A stretch of 64,000 bases of DNA from Macrocystis pyrifera (GCA_031763025.1 JASSKH010000001.1:13481659-13545658), one strand, 5' to 3'. Positions 12,303-38,148 are shown, counted from the first letter of the stretch. A program made the numbers and translations. The notes: generated by a model from the sequence alone, not told the origin.

Positions 12303-13061
12303 GCTTCAAGGTATCCCCGCGCTCAGTCACTCTCAACCTTAAAACTCACAACGAGCTCGCGCCCCTGCACTTCTCGGCCCGTAGCCTCGCTGGGCTGGTG
12401 GCAGCAGCAAGCCGCCATTTCTCCAGATCTCCGTTTTTCTCAGCTAGATAGAACTAGAACGCCTTCCTGTATCATGGAAAACCTCTGATTTTCAATTTTC
12501 GCTTTTCTCCCCGCAAAATTATCCCGACGTCTGGAAGAAGTGACACGGGTGGAGCACCCTGGGTCCACTCCTCTCTACCCGTTTGCGTTGAATTGGCGGG
12601 TGTTCTCACGAGAAGCGCCCCCAGGAGAGGTTGGACATCGAGCCAGAAGAGGGAAAGCAGGGAGAGAGAGAGAGAAGAGGAGGACAACCTCACGGGCTCT
12701 CACAACTCAATCACTTCCTCGTCAACTCTCCACGACGGGACTGTCAGAGCTACTGTTGACTACGAGAGCAGAGCTGTGAGAGTGTTGTGAGAGCCGAGAG
12801 AGGGTACACTGCAGCATTGCAGGAGTGTTACAGCAGTCAGACTGATTACTGCAGCAGTAGTCTACAACAGCGCAGCAGTAGTACGTCCTGCGTCTCGGGT
12901 GAGTAGTTTATATTTGCATCGTTTTGTTGAGCAGTGACTCCCCTCTACAAGACCCAGAACAGAATCAGAATTTCCCTTCCAGACATCCAACACGAGCAGA
13001 GGAGTACGGCAGCAGCAGCAACAGCAACAGCAACAGCACGCGTAGTGCTTGTAGACCAAAG
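12303..13061. promoter_or_regulatory. Shared upstream region of head-to-head genes A and B
   Basis: About 760 bp separates the gene A start (exon 1a) from the gene B start. No repeat of the families listed here lies in it, unlike the introns around it. It is a candidate bidirectional promoter. I see no clear TATA box. An in-frame upstream ATG for gene B lies at 12924. Confidence 0.45.
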
Positions 13062-25509
<12,448 letters not shown>

Positions 25510-25537
25510 CAGGGGACAGGGGACAGGGGACGGGAGA

Positions 25538-25538
<1 letters not shown>

Positions 25539-25581
<43 letters not shown>

Positions 25582-25707
25582 TCGATAGGAGAGATGTACT
25601 CGATCTCATGCATGGCCGTAGTCGTACGACCATAGACCCTCGCATCCCTACAATGCCGGGACGGAGAATGTCGGGTTTTCACCGACCAGGCAGACATTGC
25701 TTGCAGA
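25539..25707 (-). mobile_element. SINE-like element (S6), 3' part, just past the gene B stop
   Basis: A G run of about 40 nt starts 30 bp after the stop codon, then the reverse of the family 3' half (TCTCATGCATGGCCGTAGTC). Likely in the 3' UTR of gene B. Confidence 0.75.
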
Positions 25708-25708
25708 C

Positions 25709-25957
25709 GGGGGGGGGGAGGGGGGGGGGAGGGGAGGGGGGCTACTCATGCCATGCATGGCCGTAGTCGCATAGCCACAGACCCTCGCATCCCTCGTGCC
25801 ATGCTGGGACGGAGCAACGCACCATGCGGCGAGAATCGTATCGGGTGCCGCTCGGCGGGTGGCATGAAGGGCAAAAAGCTGCATCCCCTACGGTCGTAAG
25901 AAATCGCACTTGTGAGGCGGACTTTCTTGCATGTGGACGACAGCGTCGAATGTGTTG
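25709..25957 (-). mobile_element. SINE-like element (S7)
   Basis: G-rich tail, CTACTCATGCCATGCATGGC, on to TTCTTGCATGTGGACGACAG. Abuts S6. Confidence 0.72.
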
Positions 25958-26064
25958 ATGCTGTTTTCAGGTGTTGCCGCTTCCAGACGTGGAGCGGGGG
26001 TCGCGCACTTTGAGGGCGGTGGGATGGATAGGTGGCGTGGGTGGGAATAGTGGATTGAGGTGGG

Positions 26065-26195
26065 GACGTGTACTCATGTTGATGCTTGCCTCGGCCATTT
26101 CGACCATTTGACCACGCATCCCTTTCGAGACGGAGCACCGTTCGTACTCCTACTCCTAAGCATAGAGACACGCCTCCGATATTTGGGGTGGGGGA
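26065..26195 (-). mobile_element. LINE 3' end
   Basis: GTGTACTCATGTTGATGCTT, CATCCCTTTCGAGACGGAGC, CGCCTCCGATATTTGG. Confidence 0.62.
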
Positions 26196-26639
26196 GCGGG
26201 GGGGTGGTGGGGGCGATTGTGTCAACGACGAGGGCGACATCTCATTTTCGTTGCAGCAGTCGCGGCTGGCTTCCGGTGCAATGGGCGAGCAGGAGGATAT
26301 TAATCGGTATTAACATAAGGCGGAATACCCAGGGTCTGGCTATTGCTGACAGCAATAGGCTGTTATGGTAGCCGTAAGCTTGCAGCAGTAGGTTGGGTCA
26401 ACAACATATTTCGGCTATTGTTGACAGCAGGCAGGCTAGCAGCAAAGTACGCTAGGCTAGCGGCAGTAGGTAGGGGGGCCTGCCCCCCCCGAAGCTTTGT
26501 ACAGGCGGCGAGTTACTCTCTCCTTCGGTACGTACGGTAGCAAGTATTTCCCGCCTGCAACATTCAGATTTTTTTCTACAGTGTTTTTTCTACAGCAGTG
26601 GTGGTGGTTAGTTTCTGTCGTTCCGGTCAGGCATTTTTT

Positions 26640-27430
26640 TGGTGGTGATGGGGGCTGTTTCCCGTCGGTAAGGCCGCACATTCGATTGTAGTGGGAGATA
26701 TATATTCCTATTTCCCGTCGGTACACGGTCAGGAAGGGCGGAGCTATAAACTTGGGCCTTTGGTAGCGATGGAAACTGTTTCCCGTCGGTAGCGTCCCAC
26801 TTTTGATGGTGGTACCAGGTATGAGATATCTCTCTTGTGTTTTCCGTGGTCAGAAAACCTGGCAGAGCAGAGCTTAAGGTTTTGGGTACTCGGTACGTAG
26901 TGGGAGCTGCTTTCCGTCGGTCAGGTCGCATCTTTGACAGCAGTGGTGGGAGATGGTCTCCCATGGGTAAAGTCGCACATTTTGTATAGCGGTAGGGTGC
27001 AAGGCCAAGAAGAGCAGAGGGCTACAGGTCAGGGATTTTGGTAGTGGTGGTGGTGGTGGTGGTGGTGGTGGGCGCCTTTTTTTCCGTCGGTACCGTCGGC
27101 TTACCGCTATTTGATGATGACAATAATTATTTTGGATGCGTCTGTACATATTTTCAGGAACAGCGCGGCCGCGGCCAGGCGTTTCTCGGTGGTTGGTGGT
27201 AGAAGCTGTTTCCGTCGACAAGGTCGCGCATTTGATACTCGCGGGAGCTTTTTTGTTATTATTTTTTTCTGTCGGTATAAGCCCAGGAAGAGCGCCGCGA
27301 AGGCCCGGCCGCCGCACTTCTGGTGTTAGTGGTGGGAGCTGTTTTCTGTCGGTAGGGTATTTCTGATGAGTGGTGGGAGCTGCTTTCTGTCGGTAGGGTA
27401 TTTCTGGCGAGTGGTGGGAACTATTTTCTA
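26640..27430. repeat. Degenerate GGGAGCTGTTTCCCGTCGGTA repeat
   Basis: At least eight spaced occurrences of TTTCCGTCGGTA-like cores, often followed by GTCGCACATTTG, at irregular 60-150 bp intervals. No coding signal. Intergenic. Confidence 0.6.
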
Positions 27431-28006
27431 TTTTTCGGCGGAAATGACACAACGCCACGCCAGTATAAACAGGCCTGTTTTATGATGTACCAGGGTACCA
27501 GATACCTGGTATAGGACTGGTAAAAAAAGGATGCCCAGGGCACTATTGTAGTACCCGCTCGAATTATATACATACAACTACGGTTATTTTGCGCCATTTT
27601 TTGTTGGATGCAAGGCAAAAAAAAAAACAATAACAAAAGGTTTCACTCCCGCCCTTTTTTATTTTGCAAAATTTTCGCCGATGAAAGAAAAAGTCAGTAA
27701 TAAAATGATACCTGGTAGATTACGTTATTGACCATTTTTCTGATGGACGAAAGAGGGCGAAATGCGAGTGTTTTGCCTTTTTTTTCTGTCAATTTTGCTG
27801 ACGAAAGGCCTAAAAGAGAGAAGAAGATTTTTTGGCCTCTTTTTTGCGGACGCAAAATCCATAATTTCACGCCAGCAGGAATTATGACTGCATTGTTCGT
27901 ACTTGGCTTGGTACCAGGTATACGGTTATTAATAGTACAATTCCCGAGATTCATTCTAGTCCCCTCTCTTTTCTTTTTCGTCACCAGAGGAGGTGAAGAC
28001 TTTTTA

Positions 28007-28111
28007 ATACGGGGGTCCATAGTTAACGGGACCAAATTTTGTTAGTAAAAATAGGCAAATATATAGGTTTTTACGTACACCATAGGTCCTGTTAACTATG
28101 GACCCCCGTAA
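28007..28111 (+). mobile_element. MITE-1 copy
   Basis: GGGGGTCCATAGTTAACGGG subtype. Mirrored right end GTTAACTATGGACCCCCGTA. Confidence 0.87.
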
Positions 28112-28187
28112 TAGTATTGAGATGAGACGTAGCGCAGCGGCAACGATGTGAGATGGTTGCCCTATACTGCCCTACTGCTTACGGTAG

Positions 28188-28375
28188 TGTTAGACGCGAG
28201 TCGACGAGGAGGGCAGAAATGGCTGATATATAAGATGTCTTCTCGCGATAAAAAATGAAGGCACGAGCCGCGGTGGTGGGGGGGCGGGGGGGAAGGAGAG
28301 CCTGCTGCTGTGTGACCCAATGGTTGATCTGAGTTGCGACTATTCACAGAAGGGCGGAGATATTGAACGGGACGG
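28188..28375 (+). repeat. R200 dispersed repeat, copy 4
   Basis: GTTAGACGCGAGTCGACGAG at the start, TCTCGCGATAAAAAATGAAG, a G-rich run, and ACCCAATGGTTGATCTGAGT. Intergenic. Confidence 0.75.
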
Positions 28376-29221
28376 AAACATGAAAAAAATATATGCCATG
28401 GTAACACGTAAAATCTAAAAAGTGTTACATACCTATTTATGGAGGTTGGACGCTCGGACGATGAAGTCGATCAGTTTTTTTTTTCAATATATTTTTCGTC
28501 CGAAGAGGGAACGCTTAATGCTGTAGTACGTACCAGGTACCCCAGGTACCTGGTACTTAATAATTGGGTCTTCTGGACCTGCTATGACCCAACACATCCG
28601 CTTCCGGTTCGTATAAGATGACATCCCTCCCGGTGACTTTGACGCCAGCCTACGTTCTACGGTACCTTGAATTCGCCTCTGGAACAATCAGGGCTGGTCG
28701 CGGGTCCTGGTCGGACCCGCGGGTCGGGTCAGGAGGTCTTCAACTTTTCATAGGTCGGGTCGGGTCTGGTTGGGTCAAGGAGGTCTTCGTAATCTCACGC
28801 GTCGGGTCGGGGTCGGATCATAGGTGACCCGACCCGATCCGGCATTGACCCGCGAGGTTTGACCCGACCTGTCAACAGCCCTGTGGAAACAAGTAGTGAT
28901 AGTAGGCTTTGTAGCGTGTCTCGGTGCAAGTGTTTCGCAGCGCTGCTTTCCATGTACGGCAGGCGCGACCGAGTGTATATCGCGTCAATCATCACCTCGT
29001 CGCCAATTGGCTGGAGAGTCGACGCGAGCTTTTGCCGTATGCTTCGTACATATACCGACAGAAACAAGAAAAAATATATATATTTCAACCATATAGGGAA
29101 CAACCGTGCGCGCCAAAATCTCTGTTTTTATCGCCTCGCTTACAGCCCACTTCACACCCTGATTTTCACTGCCTCGTAGCCATTCATTGTAGTAGAGCAG
29201 GGCAGACACAAGACACACATT

Positions 29222-29536
29222 CCTGATATACGTTGATCTGAACGATATACAGCTCCTATTTTTTTTTGCCGGGTGGTATCTGTTCGACGCAGCTCTTTTC
29301 CGCGGAGGATGTTTTGTTTTGGGCGGACGGCATCTGTACGTATGACAGTTTTTTTTTGCACAACAAGCAACCAATATTCCTGATATACGTTGATCTGAAC
29401 GATATACAGCTCCTGTTTTTTTTTTGCCGGGTGGTATCTGTTCGACGCAGCTCTTTTCCCGCGGAGGATGTTTTGTTTTGGGCGGACGGCATCTGTACGT
29501 ATGACAGGGTTTTCTTGCACTACAGGCAACCAATAT
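29222..29536. repeat. Tandem duplication of about 158 bp, two copies
   Basis: CCTGATATACGTTGATCTGA starts each copy, at 29222 and about 29379. Both contain CCGGGTGGTATCTGTTCGAC and GGCGGACGGCATCTGTACGT. They differ by T-run length and a few bases, so the duplication is young. Confidence 0.9.
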
Positions 29537-29599
29537 GGAGCAGCGTTACTACCGTCGTGAGGTTTTTTCATCCCAAACGTTTCTCACGGCGGACAGCTC

Positions 29600-29880
29600 A
29601 TGATCTGTTCCTGTAGATCATCTGCAGATCTTAACCTGCTGTTTCGAGATTCTGCGACGGAAATATTTGTGCAGTGCAGTACAGCAGTACAGTACAGAAT
29701 TCAACCCGGGAAACGTGACCTCAATATGTAGATCATGCAACAAGATGGAGCTCGTCATATGTGTGGATCACGCAGACAGATCATATAGATCAGGATGTAT
29801 ACACATCTGCTCTGCGCAATCTACTTTGAAGTAGATCACCAAAAGTGGGAATGATCTGTACATGATCTATACGTCCGATG
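29600..29880. repeat. GATC-unit repeat cluster
   Basis: Scattered GATCATCTGCAGATC and TAGATCATGC-type units, related to the cluster at 15.0 kb. Confidence 0.55.
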
Positions 29881-30188
29881 CGTAAAACATCATTTGAATC
29901 ATTTTATCACCCAGGAGTTATTCCTTGCCTGGGGAGAGCTATTGACCCCTCTTGGGCCTTAAGGGGAGAAACTAAAAACTAACTCTCTCGGCCGGGCCTT
30001 AAGGGGAAAACTGAAAACCCGACGATAAAAAAAGTGACTAGACTAAAAGTACAGCAACAGGCCCTTCTACGAACGTGTTCGCGATTCGGGGTCGGTACAA
30101 AAAATGGTGTCCCGTGCTATAATACACACAACGCAAGGAGCAACACCACACACACTTTGTTTGCACCCACTGTCATTGCGGGACCACT

Positions 30189-30295
30189 ACTACGGAGGGC
30201 CCTAGTAAATAGGACCTACCGTACACACTAAAACCTATACGTTTTTCCTATTTTTACTGACAATATCTGGTCCTATTTACTATGGTTCCCCGTAA
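30189..30295 (-). mobile_element. MITE-1 copy
   Basis: CTACGGAGGGCCCTAGTAAA at the left, TTTACTATGGTTCCCCGTAA at the right. A more decayed relative may follow at 30311-30420. Confidence 0.8.
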
Positions 30296-30429
30296 TACTA
30301 TTAATATTGGGTATTACGAGTGGAACATAGCAATCAAGACCAAATTTAACCATAAACTAGTAAAAATACTGAGACCCATACATGCAGGTTTTGGAGTACA
30401 AGATGGCTCCTGATTGTACTACAGCCAAG

Positions 30430-30460
<31 letters not shown>

Positions 30461-31079
30461 ATGTACTGCACGCCTTTTGTCGTGTTTTGAACCCTGTGTA
30501 CGTACGTAACGCGGTTGCTGTCTTTCAGTTTCTTCGTTAATCAGCTGGGTACAGGCGTAAAATGTAATCCCATGTACCCCGTACTATTGCTCGGCGCGCA
30601 CACCGCTCGCACACACACACATATATATACAGCAGTTGATATCATACCACCAAAAACATTATCACTGCAGTTTTGTAGGGTTGTGTACCTACGTGCTCAC
30701 ATATCTTGCGTGAAAAAAAAAAATGCGGCGTTTTAACATGTACCGCTCTGAACTGTCTCGATTTATCGCAAGAGGACCGTTTGGATTCACTAAATATTTG
30801 TAAAAAAAATATTGCAAACCTTGCAGGCCTTAAGTTTTTTTTCGGGACAAGAGCGGTGGCGGTGTGTTGTTATTATTGCAAGCACGCTCGTGTGTCGCCT
30901 CGCCATCATCGTCATCATCGTGATTTGCCATCGTCCCGGTCAAGCTGGGGGAAAAACAAATGCGCGTGTGCTCCTCAACGCTTTGCTCGCCCCCTTTGGC
31001 CACCACTACCGCTACCACTACCGCCGCCACTACCACCGCCAGCGCCACCGCCGCCGAGTTTCTGGTACAGCGCGTTGTT

Positions 31080-31345
31080 CACCTGCTCAGCGAAAAAAAC
31101 GAAAAAAACGAAAAAAAAAAAAAAAAAAAAACGAAAAACGAAAAACGAAAAAACAAAACGCGGAACAAAAACAAGGAAGAAGAAAAAAAAAAATAAGAAG
31201 CGAAACGTAAAGGTCTGATACCGCAGCGCACGGACGCGTTTGGGCATTGGTTGTTGCGTTTCGCGCGAGTGACGCACCCGAAAAGAAAGATGCGGAACAA
31301 AAAGACGAAAAAAAAAAAAAAAAAAAAAAATGCGAAAAATGAGCA
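31080..31345. repeat. (A)nCG-rich tract with a doubled flank
   Basis: AAAAAACGAAAAACG units, with two related segments, at 31214-31275 and 31357-31412, that share TACCG-AGCGC and TTTCGCGCGAGTGACGC / TTTTGCGCGTGACGC. Confidence 0.6.
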
Positions 31346-31484
31346 AAAACATTGTCACATACCGAAGCGCGGGCGTTTGGCATTTTGATCGTTGACTTTT
31401 GCGCGTGACGCGGAAGCGGAGGGGCCGGGCTAAGGCGATGGGCTAGGCTAGGCTATGGCTACGGCTGACGCCCCCCCCCACCTC

Positions 31485-31778
31485 CTGGAAGTGGCTACAC
31501 CGGAAATTATATCAACTCATTGAAGCTGTCATCCATATGCAAGTCCGCCTCACAAGCGGTTCTTGTAATAGTAGGATGCAGCTCACCCTCTATGCGACTC
31601 GCTCAACACCTTACGGCGCTTCGCGCTTGGTGCAAGCAACGTCTGCCCGGTCGGTGAAAACACGACACGCTCCGTCCCGGCATTGTAGGGATGCGAGGGT
31701 CTATGGTCATACGACTACGGCCATGCATGAGATCGAGTACATCTCTCCTATCGAGCACACCTCCCCCTCCCCCACCCC
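31485..31778 (+). mobile_element. SINE-like element (S8)
   Basis: CTGGAAGTGGCTACACCGGA to CTATCGAGCACACC and a C-rich tail. Confidence 0.8.
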
Positions 31779-32608
31779 GGCACGAAGCCAACCGCGTGCA
31801 GCAGCGGAAGTGTACTACAGTAGATAAAGTGCTCAGGTGAAAAAAAAAAAACCGGCGAGGAAGCTGGTTCTTCCTACTTCTGCAAGAGCCGACGAGCGAC
31901 TGGCTGCTCACGTATAGAGCGCTTCCCGTCTTGCTAGGCTTGAAAAAAAAAGTTCTTGAACCCGCCCCACACCAGTGCTTTGACCGAAAACCGACCTAGG
32001 CTAGGCTAGGCTAGGCTACGTTTAGGCGACGATAGTAGACAAGAAAGGAAAAACCGCCGTGAAGAAAGGCACGTATACTCTCGTGCAAAACCTCGTGCAT
32101 GCAAAGCAGCGGATGATGTCCTTTCCCCCCCCCCCCCCCCCAAAAAAAAAAAAAAAAAAAAAAAAAAAAACGCTTTCGTTTTGCGTTCTTTTTTACGAAT
32201 GGGTTAAATCCCTCATACAAACCAACCTCTCGGATCGTTCTGTATGGACACCGGATTCAAAACGCTAAACACACACGCGCAGAGGCTCAGCAGAAGAGAA
32301 GAGAGGTGGTGATGACAGATGACAAACCGTAGCCTCCGATAAAGCAACTAGCCTTGGGTAGCAGTACACCCCGGACATGCGACACGCGCTGGGTGCGGCC
32401 CGCTGCTGCCGCTGCTGCCGCTGCCTGTTGCAGCTAGGCGGGTTTTTAACGCTGTTTTTGTGTTCTGCGCATGTTGTCTCGTGTCTAGAAAGCACCAAAC
32501 GTCTGAAATATAAGGCCGGTTGAGACGCTCGTATTCAACCCAAAAGGTCCTTACATTTCCGTCCAGAGTGTGCGTGGGTTCGTCACACGCAGCAGCAAAA
32601 GATAGGTA

Positions 32609-32717
32609 TTACGGGAGACCATAGTGAACACGACCTAGCTAGGGTACACACAAAAACCTACATGTTTACCTAATTGTACTCACAATATGTTATCCTGTTT
32701 ACTATGGTCCCCCGTTA
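32609..32717 (-). mobile_element. MITE-1 copy
   Basis: TTACGGGAGACCATAGTGAA at the left, TTACTATGGTCCCCCGTTA at the right. Confidence 0.82.
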
Positions 32718-33631
32718 TAGATGGCGGACTACGAAGCGCAGGCCACGATAGACACAACTAGCCACAGCACCAGTACGGTCAGGGCAGATGGGTGTGTCAC
32801 ACACGCACGGTATTTATTGCCTGCTGGTGCTCATATGCGCCGCAGCGTTGTGACGTTGTGCTCTCTGCCTGTTGCCTGTTGCCTGTTGCCTGTTGCCTGC
32901 TGCCTGCTGTCTACCTGGCGCATATCCGTACGTCTGGGCTGTGTGCTCGTCAGAGGGAAAAAAAAAAAAAAAAAAGCGGACGGGGTTTTTACCGGTACGT
33001 ATGTACGTATGTACGTACAAAATAAGGCCTCTCGTACTGAAACCAGGGAGTTCGTCTTATCCACTCCCGCCGAAAAAACAGTTTGTGGGCTTGCCACGCG
33101 CGCCAGAGGGCACGGATCGCGCCCGGACCTCGACCTATGTGCCCGACCGGGTGTCGGGGCACTCAGCGTGTTGCCGAAAAGTGCTCGTAAGAAGAGAAAA
33201 GTTGGAAAAAGTACGAAAAAAAAAAAATCACAATTACACTTTGTAATATACCATACGGTATGCCATAGCGTTGCTTCACTTCACTGTCCTTTGCTTTGCT
33301 TCCAACCGCTTTCTGAGAAAAAAAACACACACACACACACACACACACCAACTTTCCATCCCTTCACCTTTGCTCTGCTTCCCTCCCCATTACTATATTC
33401 TTGAACAAAAAAAAATCACACTACTGTACGCATTTCTACACGAACAATTTTTAGGGGTACTCAAAATAAAACAAATCAGTAGGAACAAGCTTGTTGAGGT
33501 ACAGTACCTTAGTATGACAATGCCACCTACAGCTAACGATATGCCCTCCCGATATATATTCAGCGTATCCTCCAAAATAATGCTTGAAAAAAAAGACAAA
33601 AAAAACTTGAAAACCTCACAAAGCTTATATC

Positions 33632-36268
33632 CTACAGACCAATCCGCCTGATTTTCACAAGTTTTTTTACGTCACCAACCTTCTGCCAACGGAGGTTCTC
33701 CGTCCTCAACCGCTCAATCTCCACCTCCAACCGCGCCACTTTGGCAGCCCCCCCTCCCCCCCTTCCCCCCCCCCCGCCCCCTCCCTCCCCCCCATCCCCA
33801 CACCCTCCCCCCCCTCGCTTCCCTCCATCCTCGCCACGAACGCTCACTTCGAACCCACCCCCCACCCCTCGCCGCCCTCCCCTCCAGCGCTTCCAAGGCT
33901 GCCCTGATTCCCCGCGATCCCTCATCCCCCGCCGTCGCTGCCGCCGCCGCTGCTGCTGCTGTGGCCATAGCGTCCCCGGTCTCCCCCAAAATGACGCCTG
34001 ATAGTCGTCCGCGTGGACGGTGTATTCCTTGGAGTATAACTGGGGTGCAACCCGCCGAGAAATCGGACGCCACTCCGGAGGTGCTCAATTTTGCCTTCGT
34101 AGCAATCAGGAGAGGGGGGGGGGGGACGGGGACGGGGACGGGGAGGGGGGACGGGGAGGCGGGGGGGGGGGGGGGGGGGGTACTCATTTGTTGCTTGCCT
34201 TAGTCACTTGACCATTGACCACGCATCCCTTTCGAGACGGAGCACCTAATAACAACACCTCCAACATCCGGGCGCTCATTACGTCGTTTCCATATATTAT
34301 ATAGAAACTTTTTGCTAACCTTCTCTCCTTCTTGTTTAGCCGCTTGTGGCCACCATCTATCTCCTAAGACAGCGATCGTTTTCTCGCCGCTATCTATTGT
34401 ACCAGGCTCCTCCATGTCACATTCGTCTATTTCCCTTGTCTCCTCTTCTAGCACATCCCGTTCCTCCTTTTACACTTCACATTCTCTCACTATGTGAGTT
34501 CTACTCTCTATTGCTTCGCCACACGGACACATCTGTGCATCTACTTCCTCCTCCTCCTCCTCCTCCTCCTCCCCCCCGACGGGGAGAGGGGAGGGGGACG
34601 GGGGAGAGGGGGGGGGGGGGGGGGGGGGACGGGGCGGGACGTAAGTTGTTTGCGTTTACTGCGTGTGGGTCCTGAACTTGGGGCACACATGGGTGGGCCG
34701 AGGGTTAACAACACAGCGATTGGCTAGCTAGGTCTACAGTCTACAGTAGTCGACACTTCAAGCGCACGAACGTCTCGCGCTAGTACACGGACTTGCCTCG
34801 CCCGCACCGAAAATAGGCCGGAGGTCAAACCTGGGGCGGTGAAACGTATTAAACGATACGATAAGGTGCACACCTACATATGATTGGCATTTGATTGCGA
34901 ATGCACAAAAGAAACACGCACGAACAGCCGCCGAGGCTGATCTACTGTAGCTAAGCATAGAGAGTGGTGGCAAGCACAGTACACCCCACCATGTCCCGGA
35001 GGCAAAGGCAATTCGCTCGCACGTTGTGCGTCTAACCACCATGTCCCTGACGCAAAGACATTCACCCGCATGTCATGTCGCACGTCGAATAGAATTGCTC
35101 GTTCAGGTCGACTGGCGAACATACCACCATCACCCCCATCACCACCGACACCACCACTACTACCACCACCACTACCAACACTACCAACACCACCATCATC
35201 ACCGACATCAAAGAACCCCGCTTTCCACCACCAAATCCACCACTACCGCCTACACCAATACAATCACCTCATGACCACCATGATCATACGACTACGGCCA
35301 CGCATGACGTGAGTACATCCCCACCATCATCACCACCACCACCACCACCACCACCACCACCACCACCACCCCAACCCACCACCCCGCTAACCTTGGTGGC
35401 TGCTCTCATGAACTTGTCGAATGGGGCCAGCGGCACGGCGGGCCTTTTTCGCCCGCTTCCCGTCCGTACGGCCGCCAGCGCATCAGGCAGAGGAAGCAGG
35501 ATTACCTGCGACACCGTTCCTGCGTTAAGAATCACAACGCGGTAGGACGCGGAGGTGAGGGTGGAGGAGGGAGGGAGGGTGAGGGTTGGGGTTGGGGTGG
35601 GTGGGGAGGGTAAGGGCGGGGGTCGGGGGTGGGGGTGGAAGTGGGGGCGATAGCGGGGGGAGGGGATCTCCGGGGGGGGGTGGGGTGTACTCATTGTCAT
35701 GCACGGCCGTAGTCGTATGACCATAGACCCTCGCATCCCTACAATGCCGGGACGGAGCACGTCGGGTTTTCACCGACCAGGCAGACATTGTTTGCACCAA
35801 GCGCGAAGCGCCGTGAGGTGTTGGGCGAGTCGCATGAAGGGTGAGCTGCGTCCTACTAAGAACCGTTCTAGAGGCGAATTTTCTTGCATATGGATGACAG
35901 CATCAATGAATTGATTTAATTTCTGGTGTGGTCACTTCCAGAGACAGCAATGGGTTTACTATATAACTGCCTCGTGGGTGCCTCACCATATACACACTAC
36001 GTAATACGATCATCCCCCTTGTGCGGAGGGAAGGTTCTCCCCGCACAGAAATGATCTAAGTTGACCGCCAGCCGTGGCAATCGCCGAAAACAACAAACAA
36101 AAAAACGGTACCATCAAACACGACACAATCAGCGAAAACAAAAAAAACAATACAGCAAGGAAAAAAACAACCGAAACAACCAAGACCATAACAACCAACT
36201 CAACCAAAACAACCCCCCCCCCCCCCCCCCCCCCCCCCGCATCCCCTCCCCCGCACGCTAAACAACCC

Positions 36269-36311
<43 letters not shown>

Positions 36312-38148
36312 ACCTTCCGACCGCCTCCGTCTTCTGCAGGCACTGCCGGCTGGCCACGTGCCACGACCGCGCCGTGCCGTCCTCCGATCCCGACACCAGC
36401 ACCGACGAGTCCGCCGTTACCGACAGGCTGGTCACCGTCTTTTCATGGCCGTGAAGCTCTTGAAGACCCCCTCCCCCGTCGCCCCCCCCGCCTCCCCCCC
36501 GACTTCCCACCGCCTCCTCCACCGTCGCCACCACCACCGCCCCCAGATCGGGCTCCCGGTAGTCGCAGCCCCCACGAAGAATCATAGTCATCACCCTTTT
36601 TTCGTGTGTGGTGGACATGTGGAGGCGGGGGTGGGGAGGGGGGGGGGGTGAGAGGTATGTAAGGGGGCGGGAGTAAAAGGGGGAAGGGGGCACTTTTGGG
36701 TCAAAAACCGTTTCTGGATGACGGCCCTTCAACGGAGAAGCTACCGGCCGCTCTGGCCGGGAACGTAACGACCGCTCACGCGTTATTATACACACTTGAC
36801 CGTCCTTACATTTACGGCCAGAGAGGTACTATGGTTGGATTCCCGCCATGGGATATTTTCGTGTTCACCCCTTGATTTCTCTTTTTTTCCTCGACCAGGC
36901 TGATGTTGCTTGTGCCGAGGGGGGAGGGGGGTAATGGTGCGAGGTTTCATACGGTGCGCGCAACGAGAAAAAAAAAAAAAAAACGAAACGATGCTGCGAG
37001 GTACAAAGGTTGAGCAACGAGAACCTCTCTGTGCGCCAACCGGCAACGATTCAACCATCGGTCACGACGTGGCGCAATGCATCTCCTGCATCTGCATGCT
37101 CGTCGGTTCCTGCCTTACCCCCTTGCGAACCCCCCTCCCCTCCTCGCCCGCCCGCCGCGTAGCATTGCTGCCATGTCATCAAAATCATCACCACCGTCAC
37201 CATCACCAATATTTACGGGGGACCATAGTAAATAGGACCAAATATTGTTAGTAAAAATAGGTAAAAATATAGGTTTTATGTATACCATAGGTCCTATTAA
37301 CTATGGACCCCCGTAATACAAAAAACACCACTCATACCAGCCCTCAACCCCCCCCCAACCAACACCAACACCCACCCCTCCCCCACCTCCCCCCACCCCC
37401 TCTCCCCACCGCCACCGCCACCACCACCACCACCACCACCACCAACCCCCCTCCCCCCCCCCAATACACAACGCGAAAAACGCCTGCATATTTCAGCAAT
37501 ATGAACAGATGAATAGCCACCTCAAGCTCCGAGGACAGGCGGCCGCCGAGAGTCGAAGAAGACGTAGACGCTAGCGCTGCGTTGGAAGCCGTCGCCGCAA
37601 TTGCTGTCGCGCTGATGTCCAACTGCCCACGCGCCGCCGTGCAGGATGGGACACGGGGGGTGAGGGTTGGGGTGGGGGGCGAGGGGTGGGTGGGTTGGGG
37701 TGGTGGCAGTGGTGATGGGGGGGGCGGTGGGGTAGGCGAGTACGAGGCGCTCGGGGGTTGGGGGGGTTGGGAATACGGGTGGAAGTGGGGGTTGCGGTCG
37801 GAGGCGGGGGCGAGGACGGGGGGGGGGGGGGAGGGAGTGGGGGTCACATCGCGCGTTGAGGGGGGCTGGATATGCGAGTTGAGGTGACAGTAGGTTAAAC
37901 CGCATATACGCATAACTCTGAACGCCCTATCGCTACCGGCGGCGGGCAGAGGGGGCGAAAGGATAAAACGCCTCCCGGTACGTGTAGTATGAACAAACAA
38001 AAACACCTCGGTTCTCCTCCTCTCTCCTCCTCTCCTCCCCCCATGCACCCCTTCTCAATAAAAAAAGCCACAAAAGCCACAATCAACCCCCTCCATGTAC
38101 ACAACTTTTAACATCTTAAACATAAGAAAAGAAGAACGAATGCCCCTT

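Larger units (their letters stand above)
25510..33631. other. Convergent intergenic region between genes B and C
   Basis: About 8 kb between the two gene ends. It contains S6, S7, a LINE end, the TTTCCGTCGGTA repeats, R200 copy 4, three MITE-1 copies, the 158-bp tandem pair, S8 and A-rich tracts. I found no exon with splice support. The frame at 27728-28045 looks partly hydrophobic but runs into a MITE-1 and is not convincing. Confidence 0.6.

Noticed and set aside
27728-28045. 105-residue partly hydrophobic frame
   Set aside because: Runs into MITE-1 sequence and has no splice or family support.
32721-33404. 227-residue frame on plus
   Set aside because: Low-complexity Leu/Cys and Lys runs, no recognisable domain, starts at the edge of a MITE-1.
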